Shown here: piece after piece, positions 1 through 12,144 of the stretch
Position numbering within the stretch: the stretch's first letter is position 1
Layout: each line of letters begins with the position of its first letter
Source: Gentiana macrophylla
Taxonomy: Eukaryota; Streptophyta; Magnoliopsida; Gentianales; Gentianaceae
Reading direction: 5' to 3'
Assembly: GCA_026214975.1 (NCBI GenBank)
Contig: JAOBSW010000675.1
Coordinates: 79,769-143,768 of the forward strand
Length of the DNA: 64,000 nt
Notes under the pieces: generated by a model
Told to the model about the DNA's origin: nothing
What the model saw: the letters and a program-made list of their open reading frames with translations, nothing else
Databases searched by the model: none
Translations under genes and position numbers: made by a program

Positions 1-937
1 TTCTTTAGTTTGTAAATAGGCCTTATGCCGGGAATAAATTAGTAGTAGTAGTAGTATCGTGATAATGCTCGGGAAATTCTCGAAGGTTCGGTGTTGCTAA
101 AATCGTTGAATACCTGGGAAAAGACGATTTACGAGTCAATGATTGTAATCGGGTAACTTTTTCAAGTATTTATGTTTATGTTTGTTATTTTCATCTTTTT
201 ATCTTTTATAATGTTATTAGGCTAAATCTAATAACTAGCCAAAGTTATGTAATCGTATTATTTCGATCTTTTCGTTAAAAGAATGATGTTAAAATAAAAT
301 TGATTAAAATTGAGTTAAAATGAATCTTTTTCTATTTCGCTACGTAATGATAACATATTCGGAATGAAGTAATCAATCATGATGAATACCACATATAACC
401 TGACGATGAACTCCACCGGAGAAGTCGAGGATATGAGTAAAAATAGAAAAACCGGAGGGTAAAAATGGCCGTCTGATTAACGGAATCCTATTTCCTACCC
501 GGGGGTAGATTTGATCTAGTAAAACAAATCTTATTAATTTTGTACTCGAGATCTTAATAATGTTAAAATCACAGTTTAATTGAAACTACACCGTTTGTAT
601 TAAATCGATCCGCTTGACAACCGGAGCCTCTTGAATAACATCGGCCATCTGACAAATGGAATCACCTCTTTTATACGGGGTAGATTTATACTGCACTGTT
701 TTGACTAACTAAGTTTAGCATGGGGCAGTTGTGGACATTGGACTGATGACAATTTGACATATGACAATTTCATACGCTCGTGTGAGGAGGAATTGTTGAC
801 ATTAGGAGTACACCGTTTCATTTACTCAATTGGACCTAATAAAAATGAAGATCGAACACATTCTATTAATTGAAAAGATCGAATAAATTGATTACATATA
901 CTTTGGCTAGTCTAGTCTCATAAACTATATATTGGTA

Positions 938-1029
<92 letters not shown>

Positions 1030-1052
1030 CTATTTATGTACATCTATATATA

Positions 1053-1083
<31 letters not shown>

Positions 1084-1366
1084 TAACTTTTAAATTACGC
1101 ATTTATTTTATGTTGGTTAGAGTAGTAGTAATCTGTGTTATAAAATTGCGGTTTAGATCGAGTTAATAGCAGCTCTTTGGTGTTTAACCACACTTAAAAG
1201 AATTACCACTTTTTCCCTGAGGATTCGACACCTGACTCACCACTTTATCACTACAATTTGACCCGGTACACTGCCGGTTAGGATCCGTCTAACCTAGAAA
1301 AGGTCTGTCCCTTTCTTGACGCCGTTTCTAAGGCTTGGTTTTGGTGACGTCAATACGTTCGTTACA
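1..1366. other. Unassigned repeat-like region with an LTR-U5-like end
   Basis: No coding frame is convincing. It holds a short AGT run near 40-55 and a long AT microsatellite. Around 1210-1275 there is text of the style 'ccctgaggattcgac' followed by 'cccggtacactgccgg', which resembles the U5 end of plant gypsy LTRs; compare 'tatgggatcgaccttgactcg' at about 55944 in the Athila-type LTR of this window. At about 1316-1335 'ttgacgccgtt' is a poor match to the tRNA-Asp primer site TGGCGCCGTTG. Similarity to the non-coding element starts only at about 1367, so this block is probably a separate insertion. Identity is inferred and weak. Confidence 0.3.
940..1080. repeat. AT dinucleotide microsatellite, two blocks
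   Basis: Uninterrupted AT/TA repeat at about 940-1026, a 28-base interruption, then a second TA block at about 1055-1080. Confidence 0.95.
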
Positions 1367-1811
1367 ACGAATCCGAAAACAGAAAATGAATTTTCTGTGA
1401 TACTCAAGAATTGAATTTGAGATTCATTTCCTTATATCACTCCCACTAGTCTATCTGAAATAACTGCCCATTGTCTATTTTATTTATCGTTTAATGCAAA
1501 GTTACCTAGTTCTTCCAAAGTACTTTAGCTTTCAAGAAAATTGCTAAGGATGCATTGGTCAGTGATCCGAAATCACTTTCCTTATCCTCTAATTTCCAAT
1601 TTATTAATTTTCCGGTTTAGCCTTAAAACTACTTAGTTTAGATGACTAACACGTATAAACATTATTTCCCATTCTCGACTTTCCTTAGATGGAAACAGTC
1701 TTGAACTAGCAGTTCGTTTGAGTAGACACTACTCTTGAACTGTGGGATGTTCAGTGTTACTTGCTTGGACTATCGATTTTTCTAATCGTCAAATCATAAG
1801 ACCAAAGATCC

Positions 1812-2163
1812 TACTAGTTTATCGGTTCCAAATACCGTCTAACTAGCAACACTTTGTTCGAATGGTTTGAAAGATCATAATAAAGCTCCCACTGGTTTAT
1901 CGGTTCCAAATACCGTCTAACTAGCAACACTTTGTATTTATGATTTTTCAAAGATTAGAAAATCACTCAGAACTAAGCTCCCACTAGTTTATCAGCTCCA
2001 AATACTGTCTAACTAGCAACGCTTTATTCTTGTTTTTCCGATGAATGGAAAAACTCTTGTGCAGTCCATTACACATTTCTAATAATTCAGAAAAACAACA
2101 AATCATAAGATTAAGGCTCCCACTAGTTTATCGGTTCCAAATACCGTCTAACTAGCAACGCCT
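1812..2163 (-). repeat. Four dispersed copies of a ~44-bp motif in copy A-
   Basis: The motif 'actagtttatcggttcc' plus 'aaataccgtctaactagcaac' starts at 1812, 1891, 1983 and 2121. Spacing is 79, 92 and 138 bp. The intervening sequence is AT-rich and differs between copies, although a 'ctccc' precedes three of them. The complete family member has a single reverse-complement copy at about 35315-35361. Confidence 0.9.
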
Positions 2164-4553
2164 TATGTATATGATTTTCCAATTTTTCGATTTAAAAATT
2201 TGTTATGTAATTACACTTTTAAAATTCACTAAATGAATTTGTCTGATAGTCCTATATCATCTTTTGTAAACTAAGTATGGTCGTCTCTCGTTCAACACGA
2301 GTGACACCCGTGACATACCTATACTATGTCACTTAAGTTTTTAAAGGCTCAAGGGAAAAATCTCTTCCGAAAAATTAACTGCATTCTTTTGATAATTACA
2401 ACGTACCTGTTACTTTCCACATTTTTAATGAAGTCCTATTACTAACAGTTTAGTAGCCTAGAGATTTAGTTGTAAACAAATATGACAGAAAGTTAAATTC
2501 AAAATTAAAATTTCACTACTAGATTTTTATTTTAGGAATTATAAACTATGAAAAATTTTATCCTACCATTCCAAGGATTTAACCTCGCACCTCAGTGCCG
2601 CCGTAGGGTAGGTCAAAGAGGTGACGTTTAAACTGAGACAATCTCTCTCAATGATTAGTCTTCGAGAATCGAACATCTCACGGGAATCAAACATCCCGGA
2701 ACTTAATCATCGATTACCTTCCTTTTTCTAGCCTAGATATTTCGAAAATATCCATAAAGAGTGTGACCTACTATATCAGATCTCAAAGTACGCCCCGAGT
2801 TTGCCGCCGTAGGGTCGGTCAATGACCCGACGAGTACCCAAAATCCTATCCTTTCGGAGACCAAGCCTTGAATTTTGATAGGGGTGAACACCATCCGTAG
2901 GGGGCCGAAATCAAAGCGGCTCGAGGCGTCACCCTTCTCTCACGTGCTTGCACCTATAGTAGAGGCCGTGGGGTCGGCTGTCGCCTTCCCCGCTCCCACT
3001 CAATAATTTGAAAATGTGGTGGGTTTACTAATTACGGTTTCGGTCTTGACAATAAGAAACAATAAATCAAAGTACTCCGAACAGGGTTGGTTATGTAGGC
3101 AAGCTTATGCCGTCTTATTCGTTGGAACATATGTGACAGTTCAGGCTAATCCGGCAAGGGAAGCCCCGTTTAGCCCGAAGGCTTATCGGCTATGCTAAGT
3201 CTTATCGAATTACTGTATCGTACATCACACGTGGAGGTGTGTCGATTGAGCTAAAGCTCGGTTGAACTCTCCCAACCATGGTTAGACCATTTTCGAACCC
3301 ATGTACTAAGATTTTCTAGTTTCTAAATTGTCAACCAAAGCGCAATCTCGTTTCTGTTTAAGGTGGGTTCACTGAGAAGCCATCACCGAAAAACTCAACG
3401 ATTTATCTAAGTGGGATTCACCGAGAATCCATCACTAAAATCTTAACGATTGACAAAACCCGGTTCCTCGGTTTTTATAATTAGTTACTTATTTATTAAC
3501 AACCACATATTAATTAAATAAGCCTTTAAACTAATTATACGAGTTATAGATCCCTAATTTATTCGAAATAAGCTAGCTACATGTATGCATTGGAGTGGAA
3601 TCATGATATGATGCATGTCATGGCAATTTTCCGGTTATATCATACAATTTTCGATCATACACGGAAAAAAAATAACGGAAAAATAAACACCGAGATGGAC
3701 CGTTGGTACCCCCGACTAACCTATTTTCTAAGGAAAAGTAAAAACTTAATCTAATCTTCGAGTCTTGAACTTCGAATCTTGAACTCGAACCACCGGATCA
3801 CGAACCACGAACACCCGAGAGGAGAAAGGCCTTTTAAGTAAATAAATCCAATTTATAAAATAAAACCCCTTAAAATAATTGTTTTTTTTTTCCTTTATGC
3901 GGCTGATATTTAAATTATTTTCCAGAAATTATTATTATTATTATTATTTTTTTTTTTTTTTTTTTTGCTGCCAAAAGACGGCAGATAAAAAATCAGATTA
4001 TAAAAAAAATTGATCACAGCCGCATGGCTAAAAAATCCCTAGCCGCATGCAAGTTTAGAAGAAAACAGGTTATGGCGGCGGCAGTAAGCGCCGCTACAGT
4101 TGCTGCTGGGCCCTTTTAAAAAAACAGAGGCTGTTGCAACGGTTTTTAGCGCTGCTAAAGGTGCTGGACAGCCTTAAAATTAGGGTTCATGGCCTTTTAT
4201 CCTCGTTCATACCTTGGGTTTCGCCTTGATCTTCATCTTTTCTTCAAGATCTTCATATTTCGAGCCCGGAATATATATAAAAAAATTACAACAAAGATGC
4301 TATTTTTTCATATAATTTTCGAAAAAAGACATAATAAAAAAAATACAAATCCTATGCTCAATTGTTACTAAAAAAAGGAGCTACAAAATAGATTTACGGG
4401 TAAACAGTACCAACCCCAATCCATCTCTTCAACCACGACAATCACAAGGCATCATCTTCAAAAAATTTCGAATCAAAAATTAAAACAAGCAATCTACACA
4501 TGCTATTCCACTCCTTAGATATAAAATTCACATACTTTGATTGATAGATGAAA

Positions 4554-4566
4554 GGCTCCGATACCA
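4554..4566 (-). other. Primer-binding site, initiator tRNA-Met type (copy A-)
   Basis: On the minus strand this reads TGGTATCGGAGCC, the usual plant tRNA-iMet primer site with one change (TCAG to TCGG). It lies 2 bases inside the LTR end at 4569. Confidence 0.85.
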
Positions 4567-4568
4567 CT

Positions 4569-6347
4569 TGTAGGATGTAATATCGCCGGATGAATCAAAG
4601 ATCCACCCGATTACGCAGCGGAAACTACAAGATCTAGATCTAACAACTAAAATACATGAATAAATAGATCTAATCCTACGAGGGGGTTAGATTGCTTACC
4701 GGTTTATTGTGAATAAACGTCTAGAACAATCCGAGATCCAAGAATTGAGAAGCCACCGTCTTCCGACGTGTATCTCCAAGCAACACCAAGTGGATGGTGA
4801 TTCAAGCCGCTTGACCTCCTCGATATGCTACCGGAATAATCCCGAGAATTATCCCAACTCAAACCCTAGTATTATAGCCGAAAATTCTAAGCTATAATAC
4901 TCACCAATATGCGTGTAATGTGATTGATAAAAAGGCTTGGGAGAACTCTCTTTATATAGGAGAGTAATCCTTGTCCTCCAAGGATTTAATAATTAACCAA
5001 TAATTATTAAATTAATCCTTTTCCTTAAAAATAAATCTAAAATATTCCTAAATTAATTAGGATATACAAAAGATTTTCTTTTCCTTAAATTATTTAACAC
5101 ATAAATAATTTAATCACATGTCTTATTATTTATTAAGAAAACTAATTCCCAACAAACGCACCACTTACAACCTAATTAATTAGGTTATGCGCATCTTACA
5201 CCACGATGGGCCGAGTCCACGAAAAATTTCTTTTCCATGTATTTAATTACTAGTCCAACTAAACAATTAATCCACATATCAATTAAATAGTCTAATCCAA
5301 CTATTTAATTATAATTGAGGTGAAACGACGAGAAAACCTATATGCTATATTAGGAGCCACGTCAGGGACCATGGACCCATATCCAGTAGCTACAATAAAT
5401 TAAATAATATTATCCGTCAGACCGAACAATAATATTCAATCTATTAATTCCGGGATTACACCACCATAAACCCGAAACTGAACTCTGCCGAATATATAAC
5501 TTACACTCAACCATGAGTCGAAAGCGTCCACTGATATAATCATTACATACGGATAAATCCTCCATAGACTGTTCATTTTGAGTCAGGATATTTCCGTAAA
5601 CCTTTCTCGAAACATATTATCCTTATTTACCATTGACCCCCTAGTGATCAATTAGTTCACATACAGGACTAGTAGCTAATTAGTCTAACATGAACTCCCG
5701 GGATCGATTATTTTCTTAGGGCTAACAAATAAGGGAACTGTCTGTCTACTTCCTGAGGGAAGGAATGGATTCCATATCTGTGATAGCACAGACTACTCAC
5801 TCATTCCAGAATAGAGCCAACGGGAAGTGTTGGACCACATACTACGAAGTGATCCTTACTAACACATCAAACCCTACCCTAGTCTAAGAAGTTGTCTGTG
5901 ATCACCTCAGGACTGATATTAATCCATATATGATCATCTTGTGATTCGATAAGACTTCTCGATTATGGAATTATATCGAGAACTCAAATCAAATCGGTCC
6001 AGCCCTATATGATTATCATCATATATAAATGCCCCACTAGGTAATTATATTACCGGACAACCGGATGAGAGGCTCACACCGTAAAGCGTTCTGGGCGCAT
6101 TATTAGCATATTAATCATGAGACCCGTACTCAGATTAATCAACGCTACGGACTAAGTTAATTTTAAGTACATCTCACTAACTCAATCCTCTTGTGTATAG
6201 CCATACACTGAGTTATGTGATTACATAAACGAGGTACTTAGGGTTTTCAATAGTGTCTTAATTATAAACATAAATGCATATAATAAGATGAATTATTAAT
6301 TTTGTCCTAAAACAATTACATAATTGTCTTTCGGCACTACATATACA
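4569..6347 (-). mobile_element. 5' LTR of non-coding element copy A- (family 1)
   Basis: On the minus strand this is a ~1.78-kb LTR. Its inner end reads CATCCTACA beside the primer site. Its outer end is a degraded form of the family start TGTTAGGTGTAG, seen here as 'cactacatataca' at 6335-6347. Nearly its whole length is the reverse complement of the LTR at 8128-9915. A minus-strand TATA motif lies at 4951-4958 in the same context as in the other LTRs. The outer end directly touches the internal region of an opposite-strand member of the same family. Confidence 0.85.
4951..4958 (-). promoter_or_regulatory. LTR TATA box (copy A-)
   Basis: The minus strand reads 'cctatataaagagagttctc', identical in context to the TATA region of the other family-1 LTRs, about 390 bp upstream of the LTR end. 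Confidence 0.6.
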
Positions 6348-8127
6348 GTAGGATCGAAATTTTTGCATACGTTCGAGTCATGAAATATCTTAATGCATTG
6401 AGTAAAGGTTGGTTATAAAACTCGTAAAATCAGAGAATGACGGTTATACTGTCAAACTCGGTCTGATGGAGTCTATAAATAACAACTTTAGATTTTGAAG
6501 TATTTGTACTCAAGATGTTACTAACTGATTTGTTCAGTCCACATCCAACACCGACAGTTGGTGATAACACTAATAAAAACTACTAAACTAGATCAGTATA
6601 TCGATCCACCCCGAACGTAGTGGGAGTATGGTTTGTCCATTACCCATTACCGGACCTTACGGTCTATAGGGTAGATTGATGACCTATAGTCCTTTGTGGG
6701 CTATGTAGGATCCTGATCATAGAGGTTGATTTAAAAGACATAACCCTGTGAATGGAGTTTGATACTTCAGCTCTGTTGAAACTCTTGTAGAACCACCTGA
6801 GCATCTCAGGCCCAGTGGGAGCAATTGGAACTACACGGAGAAGAGTCGAATGAATAGGAAAGTTTAATTTTCACTGCAAAGCTGAGTAATTTTAAGAGAG
6901 ATTCCCTAAAAGGTAGAGAGTTAACCAGACCGTGATCTCTCTTACCACTCAGTCTTGCTTGATTTCGTTAGAAAGCGGGAAATAGGGGTGATTCCCTTAG
7001 ACTTCCTTGCCGAACAACGGAATCTGAATTCATTCAGAACAGAAGGGTTTTAGCTAAGAACAAATGACAGATTCGTTACAAAGCAGAAAATAGGGGTGAT
7101 TCCCTAAGAGCTTTTTGCAAGACTAACGGTATCTTAATTTATTCAGAAAGAACCTTTGGCAGGATCTTCCATAGCTTATATCCTTGGGGATTAAAGCAAA
7201 CCTCTAGGTTATTCCAAAGTCATATATTTTAATATGTGGACTTGACCAGAATGTTGATAAGTCTTTCGTAGACTAGGCATCAATATTAGTAAAGTAGTAT
7301 GTAGATTAGTGTTTGTGAATGGTAACACTGAAACAGTTGGAAACAACATGGGTGTGTTATCTGAAGTTAAAGTCTGACATGCCATCAGGATTCATTCTAA
7401 AGGATTTGATTCGCTCAAATTCTCGAGAATCGATCATTGGCAATCCCATCCATTCACCTGGTTAAGATATTCTTGCATTTATGCAACATTCAACGATGTA
7501 GTCTTCCCTACCTCTCAGGAATGATTATCTAAACCTGCGGATGAATACTAAATAGGATGTTTAGTGAATCCTCAAGGCTCTTTGGGAGAATGAGGAATAA
7601 TATGCTAGTATATTCAGGTGCAAACTAGAATATAAGTGATAACACTGATTCTGGCTTTAGGTCAGATTGAGGATGATCGTTAAATCGATCTCGGTCTCAG
7701 TGTTTACTTATGTGATAAAGTATTATCCAGTAAGCCGATGCCACTTCATTGTAAAAACATTGGAGAGGTAGCTCATAAGGATTTTGAAATCACTAGAGGT
7801 CATAAGCATATTGAAATCGTACCACCGGATTAGATGGAAAGACGACGTTTCAATCCCAAAGATTGACTCAAGCCGCCAACCTACCTGATCAGTGTACCGA
7901 GTCACATGGTATTCGGATTCTAAGTACGCGCCGGGTCACTGACCTACCCTGCGGCGGCACACTCCGGTCGTGCTTGGAAGGATGAATTACTAAAATGCGC
8001 TTGGAGGGTATGAATCTTGGGGATATGTCTCACTTGTTTTGAGCAAGTGGGAGAATGTTGTAGCTATAAATATAAAGGGTGTGCTCTAAAACAATTAATC
8101 CACTTGACTTTCGTGCAAGTGGGAGAT
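6348..8127 (+). mobile_element. 3' internal region of a non-coding LTR element (family 1, copy A+)
   Basis: Collinear with the 3' part of the complete family member: it begins at 'gtaggat...gcatacgttc' (compare about 36613-36640) and ends at the polypurine tract 'caagtgggagat' just before the LTR. No coding similarity. 'ggggtgattccct' boxes at about 6985 and 7093 and a 'gggtcactgacc' plus 'ggcggcacac' motif at about 7932-7965 are shared with the complete copy, the last one at a different position. The left edge abuts the opposite-strand copy, so the 5' half is outside the window or lost. Confidence 0.75.
8115..8127 (+). other. Polypurine tract of copy A+
   Basis: 'gcaagtgggagat' immediately precedes the LTR start TGTTAGG at 8128. 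The same tract precedes the 3' LTR at 40083. Confidence 0.75.
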
Positions 8128-9915
8128 TGTTAGGTGTAGTGCCCGAAAGACAATTATCGAATTGTTTTTATGACAGAATTAATAATTCATCTTGTTATAT
8201 GCATGTATGCTTATAATTAAGACACTACTGAAAACCCTAAGTACCTCATTTATGTAATCACATAACTCAGTGTATGGCTATATACAAGAGGATTGAGTTA
8301 GTGAGATGTACTTAAAATTAATTTAGTCCGTAGCGTTTATTAATCTGAGTACGGGTCTCAAGATTAATTTGCTAATAATGCGCCCAGAACACTTTAGGTG
8401 TGATAGTCTTATCCGGACCGTCGGTAATAGGGTACCTAGTGGGGCATTTATATATGATGATAATCATATAGGGCTGGACCGATTTGATTTGAGTTCTCGA
8501 TATAATTCCGTGATCGAGAAGTCTTATCGAATCACAAGATGATCATATATGGATTAATCTCAATCTCGAGGTGATCTGCTGCATTTAACGCTTAGACTAG
8601 GGTAGGGTTTGATGTGTTAGTAAGGATCACTTCGTAGTATGTGGTCCAACACTTCTCGTTGGCTCTATTCTAAGATGAGTGAGTAGTCTGTGCTATCACA
8701 GATATGGAATCCATTCCTTACCTCGGGAAGTAGATAGACAGTTCCCTTATTTGTTAATCCTAGAAACTGATCGATGGCTCCAGTTCATATTATATTAGTT
8801 ATGAACTAATTGATCACTAGGGGTTAATGATAAATAAGGATAATATGTTTCGAGAAGGGTTTGCGGAAATATCCCGAATCGAAGCGAATAGTCTATGGAG
8901 GATTTATCCGTATGTAATGATTATATCAGTGGACACCTTATGACTCATAGTTGAGTGTAAGTTATCTATATTCGGTAGAGTTCAGTTTCAGGTTTATGGT
9001 GGTGTAATCCTGGAATTAATAGATTGAATATTATTGTTCGGTCAGACGAATAATTTTATTCAATTTATTGTAGCTACTGAATATGGGTCCATGGCCCCCG
9101 ACGTGGCTCCTAACATGCATATGTTTTCTCGTCGTTTCACCTCAATTATAATTAAATAGTTGGATTGGACTGTTTAATTGATATGTGGATTAATTGTTTA
9201 GTTGGGCTAGATAATTAAATACATGGAAAATAATTTTTTTTGCGGACTCGGCCCAATGTGTCAAAATTTCGTGTGGCCCTATACTTCTAGGGTTTTGCCG
9301 AAATTTGATGGTAAATAATTATTAAGGAATTAGTTTTCTTGGATAATTATTTAACATGTGATTTATCTTTTATATGTTAATTGATAATTCATGAAATATT
9401 AGATAATAATGTTATTTATCCTAATTTGTTTGGGATAATTATTTTATTTATCTTTTATTTGAAATAAGGATTAATCTAATAATTATCTCTTAATTATTAA
9501 ATCCTTGGAGGACAAGGATTACTCTCCTATATAAAGAGAGTTCTCCCAAGCCTTATGACAACACATTATTTTCGAAATATTGGTGAGTATTCTAGCCTTG
9601 AATTTTCGGCTAAATACTTGGGGTTCGAGTTTTAGAAAAACTTCAGGTTTTTCTAAGGTAGCATATCGAGGAGGTCAAACGGCTTGAAACACCATCCACC
9701 TGGTGGTGCTTGGAGACACACGTTGGCTCATCTAGCTTGGATCTTGGATTGAAGATTGTTCTTGGAGTTTATTCACCATAAACTGGTAAGCAATCTAACC
9801 CCCTCGGTGGTTAGATTTATTATTTATGTATTTTGGTTGACTAGATCTAGATCTTATACTTTCCGCTGCGTAATCGGGTGGATCTATGATCCATCCGGCG
9901 ATATTACATCCAACA
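8128..9915 (+). mobile_element. 3' LTR of non-coding element copy A+ (family 1)
   Basis: Starts TGTTAGGTGTAGTGCCCGAA and ends CATCCAACA (TG...CA), 1,788 bp. A TATA motif 'tatataaa' is at 9528-9535. The downstream flank is the coding sequence of a copia element, so this copy inserted into that element; the expected target duplication is GAAAC (9916-9920), but its partner is not in the window. Confidence 0.85.
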
Positions 9916-10651
9916 GAAACCATCTACGACTCCTATGAGTTTGTCAGTCAAACTTACACTTGATGAAGATGGTGAGCCGTTTGACTCTCATGTATATCGG
10001 TCTATTATCGGTTCTCTGCTATACCTGACCGCATCGATACCCAACATACAGTTTTAGGTAGGACTATGTGCTTGTTTTCAATCAAACTCGAAGATATAGC
10101 ATTACAAAGCTATAAAGCAAGTTTTCTGATTCCTCAGGCACGCACCCACATTGAGTCTCTGGTACTCTCGAGATTCATCATTTACACTTATAGTTTACAA
10201 CGATGCCGACGACTACGGTGGCTGCCGTATTGAACGGAAGTGTACTAGTAGTACTTGTGAATTACTTGGGGACCGTCTCATCTCTTGGTTTTCTAAGAAG
10301 CAATCTAGTGTTTCCCTTAGCACTACTGAGGCTGAGTACGTTACCTTGAGTAACTGTTGTGCTCAACTCCTCTGGATCAAGCAACAGTTAGCGGACTTTG
10401 GCATGTCTGCAGATTGTGTTCCGGTTTATTGCGATGGTTCCGGTACAATAGACCTTGCACACAATCCCGTATTACACTCCCAAGCCAAACACATATACAT
10501 TCGATAATATTTTATACGTTATCATGTGCAAAATGGTACGATTTCAATTGAGTTTGTGCCAGCTGCATATCAGGTAACTGACATTTTCACGAAGCCTTTA
10601 CCCCAGGCCTCGTTTGAAAAGTTTCATAGTGACCTCCATATGGTACCACTA
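9916..10651 (+). pseudogene. Ty1/copia (SIRE-like) reverse transcriptase C-terminus and RNase H, broken
   Basis: The end of the copia pol polyprotein. The first part encodes the RT-RNase H link (YRSIIGSLLYLTASIP) and runs into stops near 10055-10130. An open stretch at 10151-10507 follows, with RNase H features: an N-A-D-D segment where copia has the YSDADYGG motif, WFSKKQSSVSLSTTEAEY, and a degraded version of the conserved CDN motif (YCDGSG). After another stop the typical C-terminus continues (VPAAYQVTDIFTKPLPQ) to about 10651. The SKKQ..V.LST.EAEY and DIFTKPL signatures are diagnostic of copia, and the order resembles SIRE/Maximus. The N-terminal part was displaced by the element inserted at 9915. 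Confidence 0.85.
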
Positions 10652-10746
10652 TGATCCCTTTTTCTTAGTTTTCAAACTAAGGAGGAGAAGTACGTATGTA
10701 GGGGGAGCGTTTATGGTATTTTGAAAATTAATCAAAAGGGGGAAAT
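10652..10746 (+). other. Copia 3' untranslated region and polypurine tract
   Basis: Short non-coding stretch ending in 'aaaagggggaaat' at about 10734-10746, directly before an LTR start TGTTGAG. Confidence 0.7.
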
Positions 10747-11206
10747 TGTTGAGTTATGAGCCCCAGTTGCTATTAAGTTTGATTAGTTTTACCAAACTAC
10801 CCTCGTATGTGTTCAATTTGCAATAACTTTCCATGAAGCTACAAGGCTTACATCATATGGCACATTTGTTTTAAATTCTTCTTTGCATGAGATATTGGAG
10901 TCTATAATTAATTATTAATTTAATTTATAGGATTAATTTATTAATTTTATAAATAAATTAACTAATTAAATTACGATTTCCATACTATTTGATCTGCCAT
11001 GCCTTATTTCTCATTGGCCCGTGTTTTCAATCCTTCTGGCCTTGCCCAACAGTCTACCTATCTATTTAACCGCAACCCAAATAACCCTGACCCGGATTCC
11101 CTGCTATATAAACCTCAAACCCCAAAAACCCTAGCCCTTAACTCCCATTTTCCTCCTCACCCATCGTTTCTGGAATACTCATCTAATTCATTACACTAAA
11201 TATCCA
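10747..11206 (+). mobile_element. Start of the 3' LTR of the SIRE-like copia element
   Basis: Begins TGTTGAGTTATGAGCCCC right after the polypurine tract. A TATA box 'tatataaa' at 11105-11112 is followed by a 'ccctagccct' CT-rich leader, as expected of a transcribed LTR. The 3' end is not clear because the tandem repeat starting near 11207 follows without a recognisable CA end. SIRE LTRs are usually about 1 kb, so this one is truncated or interrupted. Confidence 0.65.
11105..11112 (+). promoter_or_regulatory. LTR TATA box (SIRE-like copia)
   Basis: 'tatataaa' within 'ctgctatataaacctc', followed by a CT-rich leader. Confidence 0.55.
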
Positions 11207-11244
11207 GAAATCCCCTCTCCTTCAATGCAATCCCCGAATCTCTG

Positions 11245-11454
11245 CTAAGCCATTTCTTCTACCTCATCTATGTACATTTCTAATCCGTATTTCCCATGTG
11301 ACAATATCTCCTTGAAGTAACGCAGGACATATTCTGTGAAGTCTCTTCTATTTCGAGCAACCACGTGACCATTTCCGACATATGGAGGACTCAATTTGAG
11401 AATATTACCATCTTTGGATGATTCACAGTGTTTCACATCGAAGAAATGCAGATT
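11245..11454 (-). pseudogene. Unrecognised exon-like fragment, tandem copy 1
   Basis: A minus-strand open frame reads NLHFFDVKHCESSKDG, then SPPYVGNGHVVARNRRDF and YFKEILSHGKYGL, ending in EMA before a stop. I do not recognise the family. It lacks an ATG at its left end (the first Met-like codon is GTG) and is preceded by 'ttgaaag', which could be a splice acceptor. The copy at 12145 has the same length with about 14 substitutions and no frame break, which suggests descent from a coding exon. No promoter or further exon was found. A random open frame is the alternative. Confidence 0.3.
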
Positions 11455-12144
11455 CTTTCAATGTGAAGGCTTCGAACGAATAAAGGTGATAACCTTTTTA
11501 TTATTACGAGTTAATTTAGTGATATTTTTCTGATTCGAACGTTTCACTGCCTTGACTTGCCTTTTGTGTCTGATTTGCTGTCCATATGACAAAGTAACAT
11601 GTTTTAAACATGATGACTGGTCGTATAGCCGTTAAAGGATGAACCTAGCCCCATTTCCGATCTGGATTCTTGAAGATGGTAGTACAGCCTTACTTCGGTT
11701 CAATGGTGGTTCTCTCTTCAATGGTCCAAGCACCCGGTTTGGTGAATCCCTACCCAAACCGCTCAGGTAAAATGGCTCAACCCTCTTAGTAGGTCATATA
11801 ATTCAGTCTGGGGTTGTTGAACCCGATGATGACTGTGGTTGAGTCAATACTGAGGGAAATTGTCCAATGATGGCCAAATAACCCGGTCAAATCAAGGTTG
11901 GTTGGCATCAAAGCCTTCTTTGATTTGATTTTGACTTAACCCCTGGTTCAATTAAGGTAATCATGCATTTTATGCAAATTGAACAAGGACTCGGGTGCCT
12001 CTAAACTGGTCTATTAGAACTTAGTCAAGAGAAATCAAATCGGTTATTAGTGATTTCTTGGTTAACCACAAATACTGAGACTCATTGGCTAGTACCACTC
12101 TCTCTAGAAGTCCCCTCTCCTTCCGTGCAATCCCCAAATCTCTG

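Larger units (their letters stand above)
1367..4568 (-). mobile_element. 5' internal region of a non-coding LTR element (family 1, copy A-)
   Basis: Read on the minus strand from its primer site at 4554-4566, this stretch follows the same order as 32887-35830 of the complete plus-strand element: the two 'gattcaccgagaatcc' motifs, the 'ccgccgtaggg' motifs, and the 'ggttccaaataccgtctaac' repeats. No gag or pol similarity is visible in any frame. The matching ends at about 1367, where unrelated sequence begins, so the rest of this copy lies outside the window or was replaced. G+C-rich spots at 2790-3000 and 4070-4130 are part of the internal sequence. The element is interpreted as a LARD (large retrotransposon derivative). 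Confidence 0.75.

Noticed and set aside
1812..2163. CRISPR-like array
   Set aside because: Four repeats with irregular spacing (79-138 bp) in a plant retrotransposon with no cas genes; it is an internal element motif.
3016..3198. 60-codon plus-strand frame
   Set aside because: Lies within the non-coding family-1 internal region; no similarity and no conservation of the frame in copy B.
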